Origin: UMGS1696 sp964623635
GTDB taxonomy: Bacteria; Bacillota; Clostridia; Oscillospirales; CAG-272
DNA: 64,000 nucleotides
Reading direction: 5' to 3'
Assembly (NCBI GenBank): GCA_964623635.1
Contig: CAZUUA010000001.1
Coordinates: 127,910 to 191,909, forward strand
The position numbers and the translations under genes are program-made. Below are positions 1 to 7,442 of this stretch, piece by piece (positions within the stretch are counted from its first letter, which is position 1; the number at the start of each line of letters is the position of its first letter). The notes beneath the pieces were generated by a model. It was not told where the DNA came from and did not search any database. It worked only from the letters and a program-made list of their open reading frames with translations.

Positions 1-1050
1 ATCCCGGAAGTAGCTGGCGATACCGGCACGGAACGGCAGGAACAACAGCTTGTCTTCCTTCATCATCTCTACCCCCTGCAGCTCACCTTCCCAAGAGCCG
101 GGCAGAATGAAGGTGCCCTTGTTCTCGTTCAGCAGCTTGTAGACCTTCTCATACAGACCCACCGCACGTTCGTTGTTGATGGCAAGATGGGGCAGACCTG
201 CGTCGTCGTATTCCGTGAACACCATCCGTGCGCCGCCCACCAGATAGTCGGTCTGGCTGATCTTGTGGGACGCATAGCCGAAGATGTCTCCGTCGTCTGC
301 TGTGCCGTTGCCGTTGGTGTCTTGGTACACGGCTTCGGCGGTGCTGTGGAGCAGATCAAAGGTCCAGTCCCCGGCCAGCACCGTCTCGTACAGGGAATCG
401 ATGCTGTCCACGGCGTTCTCGTACACGGCACTGTTCACAAAGATCACACCCATGGCCCGCAGCATGGAAATGGTAGCGTCCCCACAGAGGTAGTAGGCAC
501 GCCGGTCACCCAAAGCGGAGTTTTCCAAAAAGTCTTGGTTCCACCATGGTGCAGTCAGATCCAGATAGGGCATCTCATATACGTTCCGGTACAGCCCCAT
601 GGTGGATTGCTGCATGAGCTGCCACTGTCTGTCCAGGATCAGGTCATAGTCGTCCACCCCGGCGGTGATGGCGGTCTGTGCCAGCTTCGAAGGCTCCGTA
701 TCGGTGATGGTGTCGTCGATCCGGACGTTCAGTCGTTCCTCTACCGTTGTCTGCCGGGCGTAGATGGCGGAGCACAGAGCCTCACCGTTGTCCTCTTCCA
801 CGTAGATCTCATCGTCATGTTCATCGGATTTGAACTGGATGATCCGGATGCTCTCACCGGCAAAGTCCAGCTCGTCCGGCAGAGAGTCCGGCGTGTTGGC
901 ACGGGTCAGCTCCGTCTCTACAGCGGTGGTGTCGGCGGCGGTCGTGTCATCGGTGGGTTTCGTCTCGGTCTCGGTGGCAGCACAGGAGAATAGAACGGGA
1001 GATGTGAGCAGTGCTGCCAGCAGGGTAGCCAGAATGCGTCTGTGCTTCAT
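1..1050 (-). CDS. Extracellular solute-binding lipoprotein (partial, 3' end off window)
   Basis: N-terminal 350 residues of a substrate-binding lipoprotein of a probable sugar ABC transporter, anchored outside the membrane. A signal peptide (residues 1-22) ends in the lipobox LFSC with Cys23. A Thr/Glu-rich linker follows, then a globular region with the DELDFAGESIRIIQF entry typical of gut Clostridia family 1-like binding proteins. The frame is open to base 1, so the C-terminus lies outside. The start is fixed by GGAGG eight bases upstream of the ATG. No permease is visible in the window. A C-terminal fragment that looks like the same family lies at the other edge (63732-64000). The exact substrate is unknown. 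Confidence 0.8.
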   Translation of the reverse strand, partial: MKHRRILATLLAALLTSPVLFSCAATETETKPTDDTTAADTTAVETELTRANTPDSLPDELDFAGESIRIIQFKSDEHDDEIYVEEDNGEALCSAIYARQTTVEERLNVRIDDTITDTEPSKLAQTAITAGVDDYDLILDRQWQLMQQSTMGLYRNVYEMPYLDLTAPWWNQDFLENSALGDRRAYYLCGDATISMLRAMGVIFVNSAVYENAVDSIDSLYETVLAGDWTFDLLHSTAEAVYQDTNGNGTADDGDIFGYASHKISQTDYLVGGARMVFTEYDDAGLPHLAINNERAVGLYEKVYKLLNENKGTFILPGSWEGELQGVEMMKEDKLLFLPFRAGIASYFRD

Positions 1051-1088
1051 AATGCGTCCTCCATGCATATAGCAAAAATCATGCATCC

Positions 1089-1117
1089 AGTATACACGAT
1101 TGGCACCTGTTTGTCTA
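1089..1117 (-). promoter_or_regulatory. Sigma-A type promoter of the solute-binding protein gene
   Basis: On the minus strand TAGACA is separated by 17 bases from TATACT. The inferred start lies about 30 bases before the ATG at 1050. Confidence 0.6.
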
Positions 1118-1195
1118 CCGCTTTTTTGATTTTTGGGAAAGATGCACAACAAATTCTCCGTTTTGCATAAGTGCTGCATAGGCGAATATCGCAGC

Positions 1196-1234
1196 AAAAA
1201 AGCACCGCATCTTCGGTTGGGAAGACACGGTGCT
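1196..1234 (-). terminator. Rho-independent terminator of rny
   Basis: The arms AGCACCG and CGGTGCT, with inner CTTC/GAAG, form a long stem followed on the minus strand by six Ts. It lies about 240 bases downstream of the rny stop codon and before the next minus-strand gene. Confidence 0.8.
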
Positions 1235-1390
1235 GTGCGCTGTACCTGGATCATCAAAAATTCTATATAAGACCACGAACGTGAATCACGCTTGCAGTAT
1301 TCTATGCGAGCTTATAACAAAAGAGGAAGCGCTTGCCAAAATGGCTTGATTTGTGTGCATTGCTTTGTGTCCGCTTACATAGCGACACAT

Positions 1391-1484
1391 ACTTAGTGCG
1401 CCAATTTACTTGACCTGCCAAGTTACTTAGTGTGCCAAGTTACTTAGTGTGCCAAGTTACTTGGCGCGCCAATTTACTTGGCGT
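1391..1484. repeat. 17-bp tandem repeat, five full copies plus a partial one
   Basis: Consecutive units begin at 1391, 1408, 1425, 1442, 1459 and 1476. The typical unit is ACTTAGTGTGCCAAGTT, and individual copies differ by one to five bases. ACTTGGC and GCCAAGT are complementary, so neighbouring units can fold on each other. The last unit lies inside the final codons of rny, and the rny stop codon sits at the unit junction. Confidence 0.85.
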
Positions 1485-3018
1485 AGTCTACCGCACGGCT
1501 TTCCCGGATGATGTTGACCTTGATCTGACCGGGGTATTCCAGCTCGCCTTCGATCTTGCGAACGATGTCACGAGCCACCAGCACCATCTGGTCGTCACTG
1601 ACCGCTTCCGGCTTGACCATGATGCGGATCTCACGACCGGCCTGGATGGCGTAGGATTTTTCCACACAGTCGAACTCGTTGGCGATCTCTTCCAGTCTGG
1701 TGAGCCGCTTGATGTAGTTTTCCAGATTTTCCCGTCGAGCCCCCGGTCTGGCAGCGGAGATAGCGTCTGCGGCCTGAACGATGATGGCGGTGATGGTCTG
1801 GGGTTCTACGTCACCGTGGTGTGCCTCGATGGCGTGGATCACTTCCTTGGATTCCTTGAACTTCTTGGCGATCTCCACACCCAGCTGTACGTGGGAGCCT
1901 TCCACTTCTTGGGTTAGGGCCTTACCGATGTCATGGAGCAGCCCGGCTCGCTTGGCAAGGGTACTGTCGGCACCGATCTCATCGGCGATCATACCGGACA
2001 AGAGGGAAACTTCAATGGAGTGTGCCAATACGTTCTGACCATAGCTGGTACGGAACTTCAGGCGACCCAGCAGCTTGATCAGCTCAGCCGGAATACCGTG
2101 GATGCCACACTCGAAGGTGGCTCTCTCGCCGGACTGCTTGATGGTCTGTTCCACTTCTCGGCGTGCCTTTTCCACCATTTCCTCGATGCGAGTAGGATGG
2201 ATCCGGCCGTCCTGAATCAGCTTTTCCAGTGCCAGTCTGGCTACCTCACGGCGTACCGGGTCAAAGCTGGATACGGTGATGGCTTCCGGCGTGTCGTCGA
2301 TGATCAGATCCACACCGGTCAAAGTCTCGATGGTGCGGATGTTCCGGCCTTCTCGACCGATGATCCGTCCCTTCATTTCCTCACCGGGCAGCGGCACCAC
2401 CGATACGGTGATCTCCGATGCATGGTCTACGGCACAGCGCTGGATGGCGAAGGACAGGATCTCTTTTGCCTTTTCCTCGGCGTCTTCCTTGAACTGCTCC
2501 TCCAGCTCCGTGATCTTCATGGCCTTTTCGTGGGTGATCTCTGCCTCCAGCGCAGCAAGCAGCTGTGCCTTGGCTTCGTCTGCCGTCATGCCTGCCACTT
2601 CCTGCAAGGTCTCGAACTGCTTTTCCTTCAGCTCTTCGATCTCTTCGGTGCGTTCGGTGGCCTCCTTTAGCTTGGCAGTGAGCTTTTCGTCCTTCTTTTC
2701 CAGAGCCTCGGTCTTGCGATCCAGGATCTCTTCCTTCTGGGCGATGCGGCGTTCCTGCCGGGTGATCTCACTGCGTCTGTCCTTGACTTCCTTGTCGAAC
2801 TCGTTCTTGGTGGCTAAGATCTCTTCCTTGGCTTCGATCAGCGCTTCCTTCTTTTTGGTGTCCGCTGCTTTGATGCCGTCTTCCAGGATCTTTCTGGCCT
2901 GCTGCTCAGCGGAGCCGATCTCAGCCTCTGCTACCTTTTTCCGGTGCAGCACGCCCAGAGCAAAGCCGCCGCCCAGTCCGCAGACCAGTGCGATGATCCC
3001 TGTGATGATATATCCCAT
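1474..3018 (-). CDS. rny: Ribonuclease Y
   Basis: Membrane-anchored endoribonuclease that starts mRNA decay in Firmicutes. The 514-residue protein has the family length and order: one N-terminal membrane helix (about residues 3-22), a long charged coiled coil (about 25-190), a KH domain with GREG near residue 221, and an HD phosphohydrolase domain with LLHDIGKA near residue 362. The start chosen is MGYIITG because GGAGG precedes it by six bases. A frame 13 codons longer has no ribosome site. It stands alone with its own promoter about 190 bases upstream and a terminator downstream. Its last codons overlap a 17-bp tandem repeat. Confidence 0.97.
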   Translation of the reverse strand: MGYIITGIIALVCGLGGGFALGVLHRKKVAEAEIGSAEQQARKILEDGIKAADTKKKEALIEAKEEILATKNEFDKEVKDRRSEITRQERRIAQKEEILDRKTEALEKKDEKLTAKLKEATERTEEIEELKEKQFETLQEVAGMTADEAKAQLLAALEAEITHEKAMKITELEEQFKEDAEEKAKEILSFAIQRCAVDHASEITVSVVPLPGEEMKGRIIGREGRNIRTIETLTGVDLIIDDTPEAITVSSFDPVRREVARLALEKLIQDGRIHPTRIEEMVEKARREVEQTIKQSGERATFECGIHGIPAELIKLLGRLKFRTSYGQNVLAHSIEVSLLSGMIADEIGADSTLAKRAGLLHDIGKALTQEVEGSHVQLGVEIAKKFKESKEVIHAIEAHHGDVEPQTITAIIVQAADAISAARPGARRENLENYIKRLTRLEEIANEFDCVEKSYAIQAGREIRIMVKPEAVSDDQMVLVARDIVRKIEGELEYPGQIKVNIIRESRAVDYAK

Positions 3019-3209
3019 CTGGCACCTCCTTTTTTCATTTTGTGTAGAATTGTTCATAAATAAGCAACCTCTTCTCCGGGAAAACCGGGTCCTTGTCTCT
3101 TATCCGTATTTTGAGATATGAATACATATGTTCCGATCCGACTTGCAAATACGTCCAACCGATGGTACCGGCAAGTCCAAATAGGGGATGTGTATGCACA
3201 CTTGTATTT

Positions 3210-3238
3210 ATTATAGCTTTTTTCGGTCGGAAAGTCAA
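3210..3238 (-). promoter_or_regulatory. Sigma-A promoter of rny
   Basis: Minus strand TTGACT, 17-base spacer, TATAAT. It gives an untranslated leader of about 185 bases before the rny start. I recognise no riboswitch fold in that leader. Confidence 0.8.
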
Positions 3239-3607
3239 GGTTTTTTTGTGCCATGCTGCATTTTTTCTTTGGAGGCGCCGGTGCTGTGGGCATGGATCGG
3301 TGTCCAAGAGCCGACGAAAACGGGTGTATACAGCGTCTGAAAATGGTGAAATTCTACGTTGCGGACAAAATTGCAAGTGGGAATGTCTGGTTCCATGCGC
3401 AAGATGCACAAAATGTTGCGTTTGCGCTTGTTTTTATTCGGCGTGGATATATCGATATAGGTCGGTATAATCTCACGGTGTATACAAAGAAAATGCCGGA
3501 GAGGGAAAGAGATTCCGGCGAAAACGCATAAAGGAGCAGAAAACCCAAATACACGGGGAAATTGGCACCTTTTGCACCGGAAAACGACAATTTCCAGGCA
3601 GCCCCAC
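3239..3607. other. Intergenic stretch between divergent rny and dehydrogenase promoters
   Basis: About 370 bases with several short open frames on both strands. None has a ribosome site, family resemblance or codon bias like the flanking genes. I see no RNA gene or repeat here. Confidence 0.5.
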
Positions 3608-3636
3608 TTGATTTTTGTCACAGAAAATAGTATAAT
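3608..3636 (+). promoter_or_regulatory. Promoter of the dehydrogenase-fumarase-Hdr cluster
   Basis: TTGATT, 17-base spacer, TATAAT. The half-sites TTTGTCACA (3614-3622) and TGTGATAAA (3643-3651) face each other across the -10 box with 8 of 9 positions complementary. They may be an operator. The start codon is about 85 bases downstream. Confidence 0.65.
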
Positions 3637-3722
3637 AGATAATGTGATAAAATGCCACGGGATCGGTCGGCGAAATCCGGCGCGGAAACGGCATCATGCT
3701 AATACAAAGGAAGAGTGCGCAT

Positions 3723-4667
3723 ATGAACAAAATTACCATCATCGGCACCGGCAGCGTTGGTTCCACCATCGCCTACACCCTGACTGTTACGGGACTGGCA
3801 TCTGAGATCGTTATGATCGACCTGAATAACGAGAAGGCACTGGGGGAAGCACTGGACATCCGGCAGGGTACGCCTTTTTGCAGTCCCTGTTCCATTTATG
3901 CAGGCAGCTATTGGGATGCGGTAGGCTCAGACATTGTGATCCTGACCTCCGGCATCGCACGTAAGCCCGGTCAGTCTCGACTGGATCTGGCGCAAACCAA
4001 CGTGAACATCACCAAATCCATCATTCCGGAGATCACCCGGTATGCGCCGGATGCGACCTACATCATCGTGTCCAATCCGGTGGACATCCTGACCTACACC
4101 TTCTGTAAGCGGTCCGGTCTGCCTGAGCAAAAGATCATCGGCTCCGGTACGATCTTAGACACCGCCAGACTCCGGGCCAGACTCAGCGAATACTACCACA
4201 TCAACCAGCAGAACGTACACGCCTACGTGCTGGGTGAGCATGGGGATTCTTCCTTTGTGCCCTGGTCTGTGGCGAACATCTCCAATGTGCCCATCGAGGA
4301 ATGTCCTGTGCTGCTGCAGACCTCTTCTGTCAAACAGCCTATGTTGGACTATTCCGATATCGAAAATTACGTGCGCAAATCCGGTGCCCGTGTCATCGAG
4401 CGCAAGGGTGCCACCTACTATGCCGTGTCCATCTCCGTTTGCTACATCGTGAAATGTCTGCTGGCCGGCATCGACACCACCATGACCGTCTCCACCATGA
4501 TGCACGGCGAATATGGCATCGACGACTGCTGCCTGTCCGTGCTGGCTGTGGTGGGCAGAGAAGGGGCACACGGCAAGGTCATGCTGAATATGACCGATGC
4601 GGAGATCGACCAGCTGCGCAACAGTGAGCGCTGCCTGAAGGAAGTTATGAAGAATCTGTCGATCTGA
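3723..4667 (+). CDS. Lactate/malate dehydrogenase family protein, probably malate dehydrogenase
   Basis: NAD-dependent 2-hydroxyacid dehydrogenase, 314 residues. Rossmann motif GTGSVGS (8-14), catalytic His173 in GEHGDS, Asp146, substrate-binding Arg149, and loop Arg86. The overall sequence is closest to LDH-type enzymes. However, the loop reads ARKPGQSR, so the residue that is Gln102 in lactate dehydrogenases is Arg80 here. Arg at that position is the known malate/oxaloacetate discriminator. A fumarase gene directly downstream agrees with a malate dehydrogenase role. GGAAGAG seven bases upstream selects this ATG over an in-frame one nine codons earlier. Family is certain, substrate is inference. 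Confidence 0.8.
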   Translation: MNKITIIGTGSVGSTIAYTLTVTGLASEIVMIDLNNEKALGEALDIRQGTPFCSPCSIYAGSYWDAVGSDIVILTSGIARKPGQSRLDLAQTNVNITKSIIPEITRYAPDATYIIVSNPVDILTYTFCKRSGLPEQKIIGSGTILDTARLRARLSEYYHINQQNVHAYVLGEHGDSSFVPWSVANISNVPIEECPVLLQTSSVKQPMLDYSDIENYVRKSGARVIERKGATYYAVSISVCYIVKCLLAGIDTTMTVSTMMHGEYGIDDCCLSVLAVVGREGAHGKVMLNMTDAEIDQLRNSERCLKEVMKNLSI

Positions 4668-4668
4668 C

Positions 4669-4722
4669 GATCCAAGGACCACCGTGGATCCAAGGACCAC
4701 CGTGGATCCATGGACCACCGCA
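4669..4722. repeat. 18-bp tandem repeat, three copies
   Basis: GATCCAAGGACCACCGTG occurs twice exactly (4669-4686, 4687-4704) and once with two changes (4705-4722). It directly follows the dehydrogenase stop codon and precedes fumC. Confidence 0.9.
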
Positions 4723-4772
4723 CGAGAGCTGCCGAAACAACATATAGCGAATAATACACAAGGAGTATATAC

Positions 4773-6152
4773 ATGGAATACAGAATCGAACACGACTCCA
4801 TGGGGGAGATGAAGGTACCTGCGGACAGACTGTGGGCAGCCCAGACCCAGCGGAGCCACGAGAACTTTGAGATCGGTGTGGATATCGAGACCATGCCCCG
4901 GGAGATCACCAAGGCCTTCGGGATCCTGAAGAAGGCTGCTGCCAGAGCCAACCATGCCCTGAAGCCGGAAAAGATGACCGACGAAAAGCTCGCTGCCATC
5001 GAAGCCGCTTGTGACGAAGTGATCTCCGGTGCCCTGAACAGCCATTTCCCGCTGGTGGTATGGCAGACCGGTTCCGGTACCCAGTCCAACATGAACGCCA
5101 ACGAAGTCATCGCCAACCGTGGCAGCCAGATCGCCGGACATGAAAAGCTGCTGCATCCCAACGACGACATCAACATGAGCCAGTCCTCCAACGATACCTT
5201 CCCGACTGCTATGCACATCTCTGCGGTCATCGCGCTGGAAGACAAGCTGATCCCGGCTGTGGACACCCTGATCGAGACCTTCAAGAGACTGGAAGCCGAA
5301 AACGAAGGCATCGTCAAGAGCGGTCGTACCCACCTGCAGGACGCTACCCCCATCAAGTTCAGCCAGGAGATCTCCGGTTGGAGAAGCTCTCTGGAACGGG
5401 ACAGAGAACTGCTGGTCGCTGCTACGAAGCCTCTGTACGAGCTGGCACTGGGCGGCACTGCGGTTGGTACCGGTCTGAATGCACCGGCAGGCTTTGCTGA
5501 AAAGGTAGCCGAAGAAGTGGCTGGTCTGACCGGCAAGCCCTTTGTCACCGCCGCCAACAAGTTCCATGCCCTGACCTCCAAGGATGAGCTGGTGTTTGCC
5601 CATGGTGCGATCAAGGCACTGGCCTGCGATATGATGAAGATCGCCAATGACGTGCGCTGGCTGGCCTCCGGTCCCCGTGACGGTCTGGGCGAGATCTTCA
5701 TTCCCGAAAACGAACCCGGCTCCTCCATCATGCCCGGTAAGGTGAACCCCACCCAGTGCGAAGCCGTCACCATGGTGGCCGTACAGGTCATGGGCAACGA
5801 CGTAGCCGTTGGTATGGCTGCATCCCAGGGCAACTTTGAGCTGAACGTGTTCATGCCTGTGTGCATCTACAACTTCCTGCAGTCTGCCCGTCTGCTGGCC
5901 GAAGCGATCGTTTCCTTCAACAAGAACTGCGCTGTCGGCATCAAGGCCAACCGGGAAAAGATGCACCACAACCTGCACAACTCCCTGATGCTGGTCACGG
6001 CACTGAACCCCTACATCGGGTACGAAAATGCCGCTAAGACTGCCAAGAAGGCATACAAGGAAGGCATCTCTCTGAAGGAGGCCTGTGTTGCCCTTGGTTT
6101 CCTGACCGAAGAAAAGTTTGACGAAGTATTCCATCCGGAGCAGATGGCATAA
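4773..6152 (+). CDS. fumC: Class II fumarate hydratase
   Basis: Iron-independent fumarase interconverting malate and fumarate, 459 residues, the normal length for FumC. It carries the superfamily signature GSSIMPGKVN around residues 315-324, TGSGTQSNMNANEV around 100, and GRTHLQDATPI around 185 with the active-site His. AAGGAG eight bases upstream sets the start. It follows the dehydrogenase by 105 bases and precedes the Hdr genes. Together with the fumarate-reductase-like pair at the end of the cluster, it fits a reductive path from oxaloacetate to succinate rather than an oxidative cycle, since no other citrate-cycle genes are present. Confidence 0.96.
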   Translation: MEYRIEHDSMGEMKVPADRLWAAQTQRSHENFEIGVDIETMPREITKAFGILKKAAARANHALKPEKMTDEKLAAIEAACDEVISGALNSHFPLVVWQTGSGTQSNMNANEVIANRGSQIAGHEKLLHPNDDINMSQSSNDTFPTAMHISAVIALEDKLIPAVDTLIETFKRLEAENEGIVKSGRTHLQDATPIKFSQEISGWRSSLERDRELLVAATKPLYELALGGTAVGTGLNAPAGFAEKVAEEVAGLTGKPFVTAANKFHALTSKDELVFAHGAIKALACDMMKIANDVRWLASGPRDGLGEIFIPENEPGSSIMPGKVNPTQCEAVTMVAVQVMGNDVAVGMAASQGNFELNVFMPVCIYNFLQSARLLAEAIVSFNKNCAVGIKANREKMHHNLHNSLMLVTALNPYIGYENAAKTAKKAYKEGISLKEACVALGFLTEEKFDEVFHPEQMA

Positions 6153-6196
6153 GAAAAAATAAGAAGTGTCCCCATACATGACTGTACGCAGAAACT

Positions 6197-6224
6197 GTAG
6201 GGAACGGTCAAGACCGTTCCCTAC
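6197..6224. repeat. Dispersed palindromic repeat, copy 1
   Basis: GTAGGGAACGGTC and GACCGTTCCCTAC form a perfect 13-bp inverted repeat around two bases. A second copy lies at 12763-12791 in the same cluster. It has no T-run, so it is not a standard terminator. Confidence 0.85.
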
Positions 6225-6254
6225 GATGTAAGTGGGGACGCAATGGAGGATATA

Positions 6255-7043
6255 ATGAAAGTTAGCTATTTCCCCGGCTGTACCCTGAAGACCAAGGCAA
6301 AGGATCTGGATGTCAACGCCAGACGCTGTGCCGAGGTACTGGGTGTGACCCTGGAGGAGATCGAGAACTGGCAGTGCTGCGGCGGCGTATTTTCTACCGC
6401 CAAGGACGAGATCGCCTCGAAGCTCTCCTCTGTACGGGCCCTGACGGAAGCCAAGGACAAGGGACAGCCCCTGGTCACGGTATGTTCCGCTTGCCACAAT
6501 GTGATCAAACAGACCAACCACGCGATGGCGACCGACGCCGATTTTGCCCTGCGTGCCAACAACTATATGCAGAACGACTACCACGGTGAGACCGAGGTGC
6601 TGCACTATCTGGAGCTGCTCCGGGACGTGATCGGCTGGGACAAGGTGAAGGCTGCTGTGAAGAAGCCCCTGACCGGCCGTAAGATCGGTGCCTACTACGG
6701 ATGTCTGCTGCTCCGTCCCGGCAAGGTCATGGCCATGGACGACGTGGAGAACCCCACCATCTTGGAAGATTTCATTCGGGCTATCGGTGCAGAGCCGGTG
6801 GTATACGCCATGCGTAACGAATGCTGCGGCGGCTACGTGACACTGGAAGACAAGGCGCTGGCAAAGAAGAAGTCGGCTGCTGTGCTGGAAAACGCTGCTG
6901 CCATGGGTGCGGAAATGGTGGTGACTGCCTGTCCGCTGTGTATGTACAACCTGAAAAAGAACAGCGGCTGTGACCTGCCTGTGGTATATCTGACCACGTT
7001 GCTGGCAGAAGCGCTGGGATTGGAGGAAGAAAACAATGGCTGA
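6255..7043 (+). CDS. hdrB: HdrB-like CCG-domain subunit
   Basis: Homologue of heterodisulfide reductase subunit B, 262 residues, cytosolic. Two CCG modules are visible: Cys9 in YFPGC, then NWQCCGG (Cys42, Cys43) and CSACHN, followed by YYGC, NECCGGY and CPLC. In the archaeal enzyme these bind two non-cubane [4Fe-4S] clusters at the thiol/disulfide site. All the cysteines are present, so the site should be functional. GGAGG just before the ATG selects this start over one four codons earlier. It overlaps hdrC by eight bases. The true substrate here is unknown because the archaeal CoM-CoB heterodisulfide is not expected in a Clostridium-like host. Confidence 0.88.
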   Translation: MKVSYFPGCTLKTKAKDLDVNARRCAEVLGVTLEEIENWQCCGGVFSTAKDEIASKLSSVRALTEAKDKGQPLVTVCSACHNVIKQTNHAMATDADFALRANNYMQNDYHGETEVLHYLELLRDVIGWDKVKAAVKKPLTGRKIGAYYGCLLLRPGKVMAMDDVENPTILEDFIRAIGAEPVVYAMRNECCGGYVTLEDKALAKKKSAAVLENAAAMGAEMVVTACPLCMYNLKKNSGCDLPVVYLTTLLAEALGLEEENNG

Positions 7044-7425
7044 ACAGAAGCATCTGAAAGAACAGATCCTGCGCATGAGCGGCGTGAATCCGCTGAAATG
7101 TATGCGCTGCGGAAAGTGCTCCGCCACCTGTCCCTCCTATGACGAGATGGAATTCCATCCCCACCAGTTCGTATACATGGTAGAGACCGGCGACATCGAA
7201 CCCTTGATGCAATCCGAATCTCTGTATAAATGTCTTACCTGCTTTGCCTGCGTGGACAGATGTCCCCGGAACGTGGAGCCTGCCAAGCTGGTAGAAGCCG
7301 TGCGTTTGGCTGTGATCCGGCAGCAGGGACAGAACCACCTGACGCCCAACGATATCCCGGCCGAGGTGGACGAGGATACGCCCCAGCAGCTGCTGATGAG
7401 CGCCATGCGGAAATATAGTAAGTAA
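7036..7425 (+). CDS. hdrC: HdrC-like ferredoxin subunit
   Basis: Small iron-sulfur protein of 129 residues that passes electrons between HdrA and HdrB. Two CxxCxxCxxxCP motifs (CMRCGKCSATCP and CLTCFACVDRCP) each bind a [4Fe-4S] cluster. The start lies inside the end of hdrB, indicating translational coupling, and the stop is 17 bases before hdrA. The order hdrB-hdrC-hdrA is common in bacterial Hdr loci. Confidence 0.9.
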   Translation: MAEQKHLKEQILRMSGVNPLKCMRCGKCSATCPSYDEMEFHPHQFVYMVETGDIEPLMQSESLYKCLTCFACVDRCPRNVEPAKLVEAVRLAVIRQQGQNHLTPNDIPAEVDEDTPQQLLMSAMRKYSK

Positions 7426-7442
7426 GGAAGGAGTAAGACGCT

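Noticed and set aside
1391..1484. Possible CRISPR array
   Set aside because: Units are 17 bp and directly adjacent, with no spacers, and there are no cas genes in the window.
3093..3621. Several 80-128 codon frames on both strands between rny and the dehydrogenase
   Set aside because: They overlap two good promoters, lack ribosome sites and have atypical composition.
4155..7127. A 990-codon open frame on the minus strand
   Set aside because: It lies antisense to the dehydrogenase, fumC and hdrB, whose sequences are clearly conserved proteins. The antisense translation has no family resemblance and no ribosome site.
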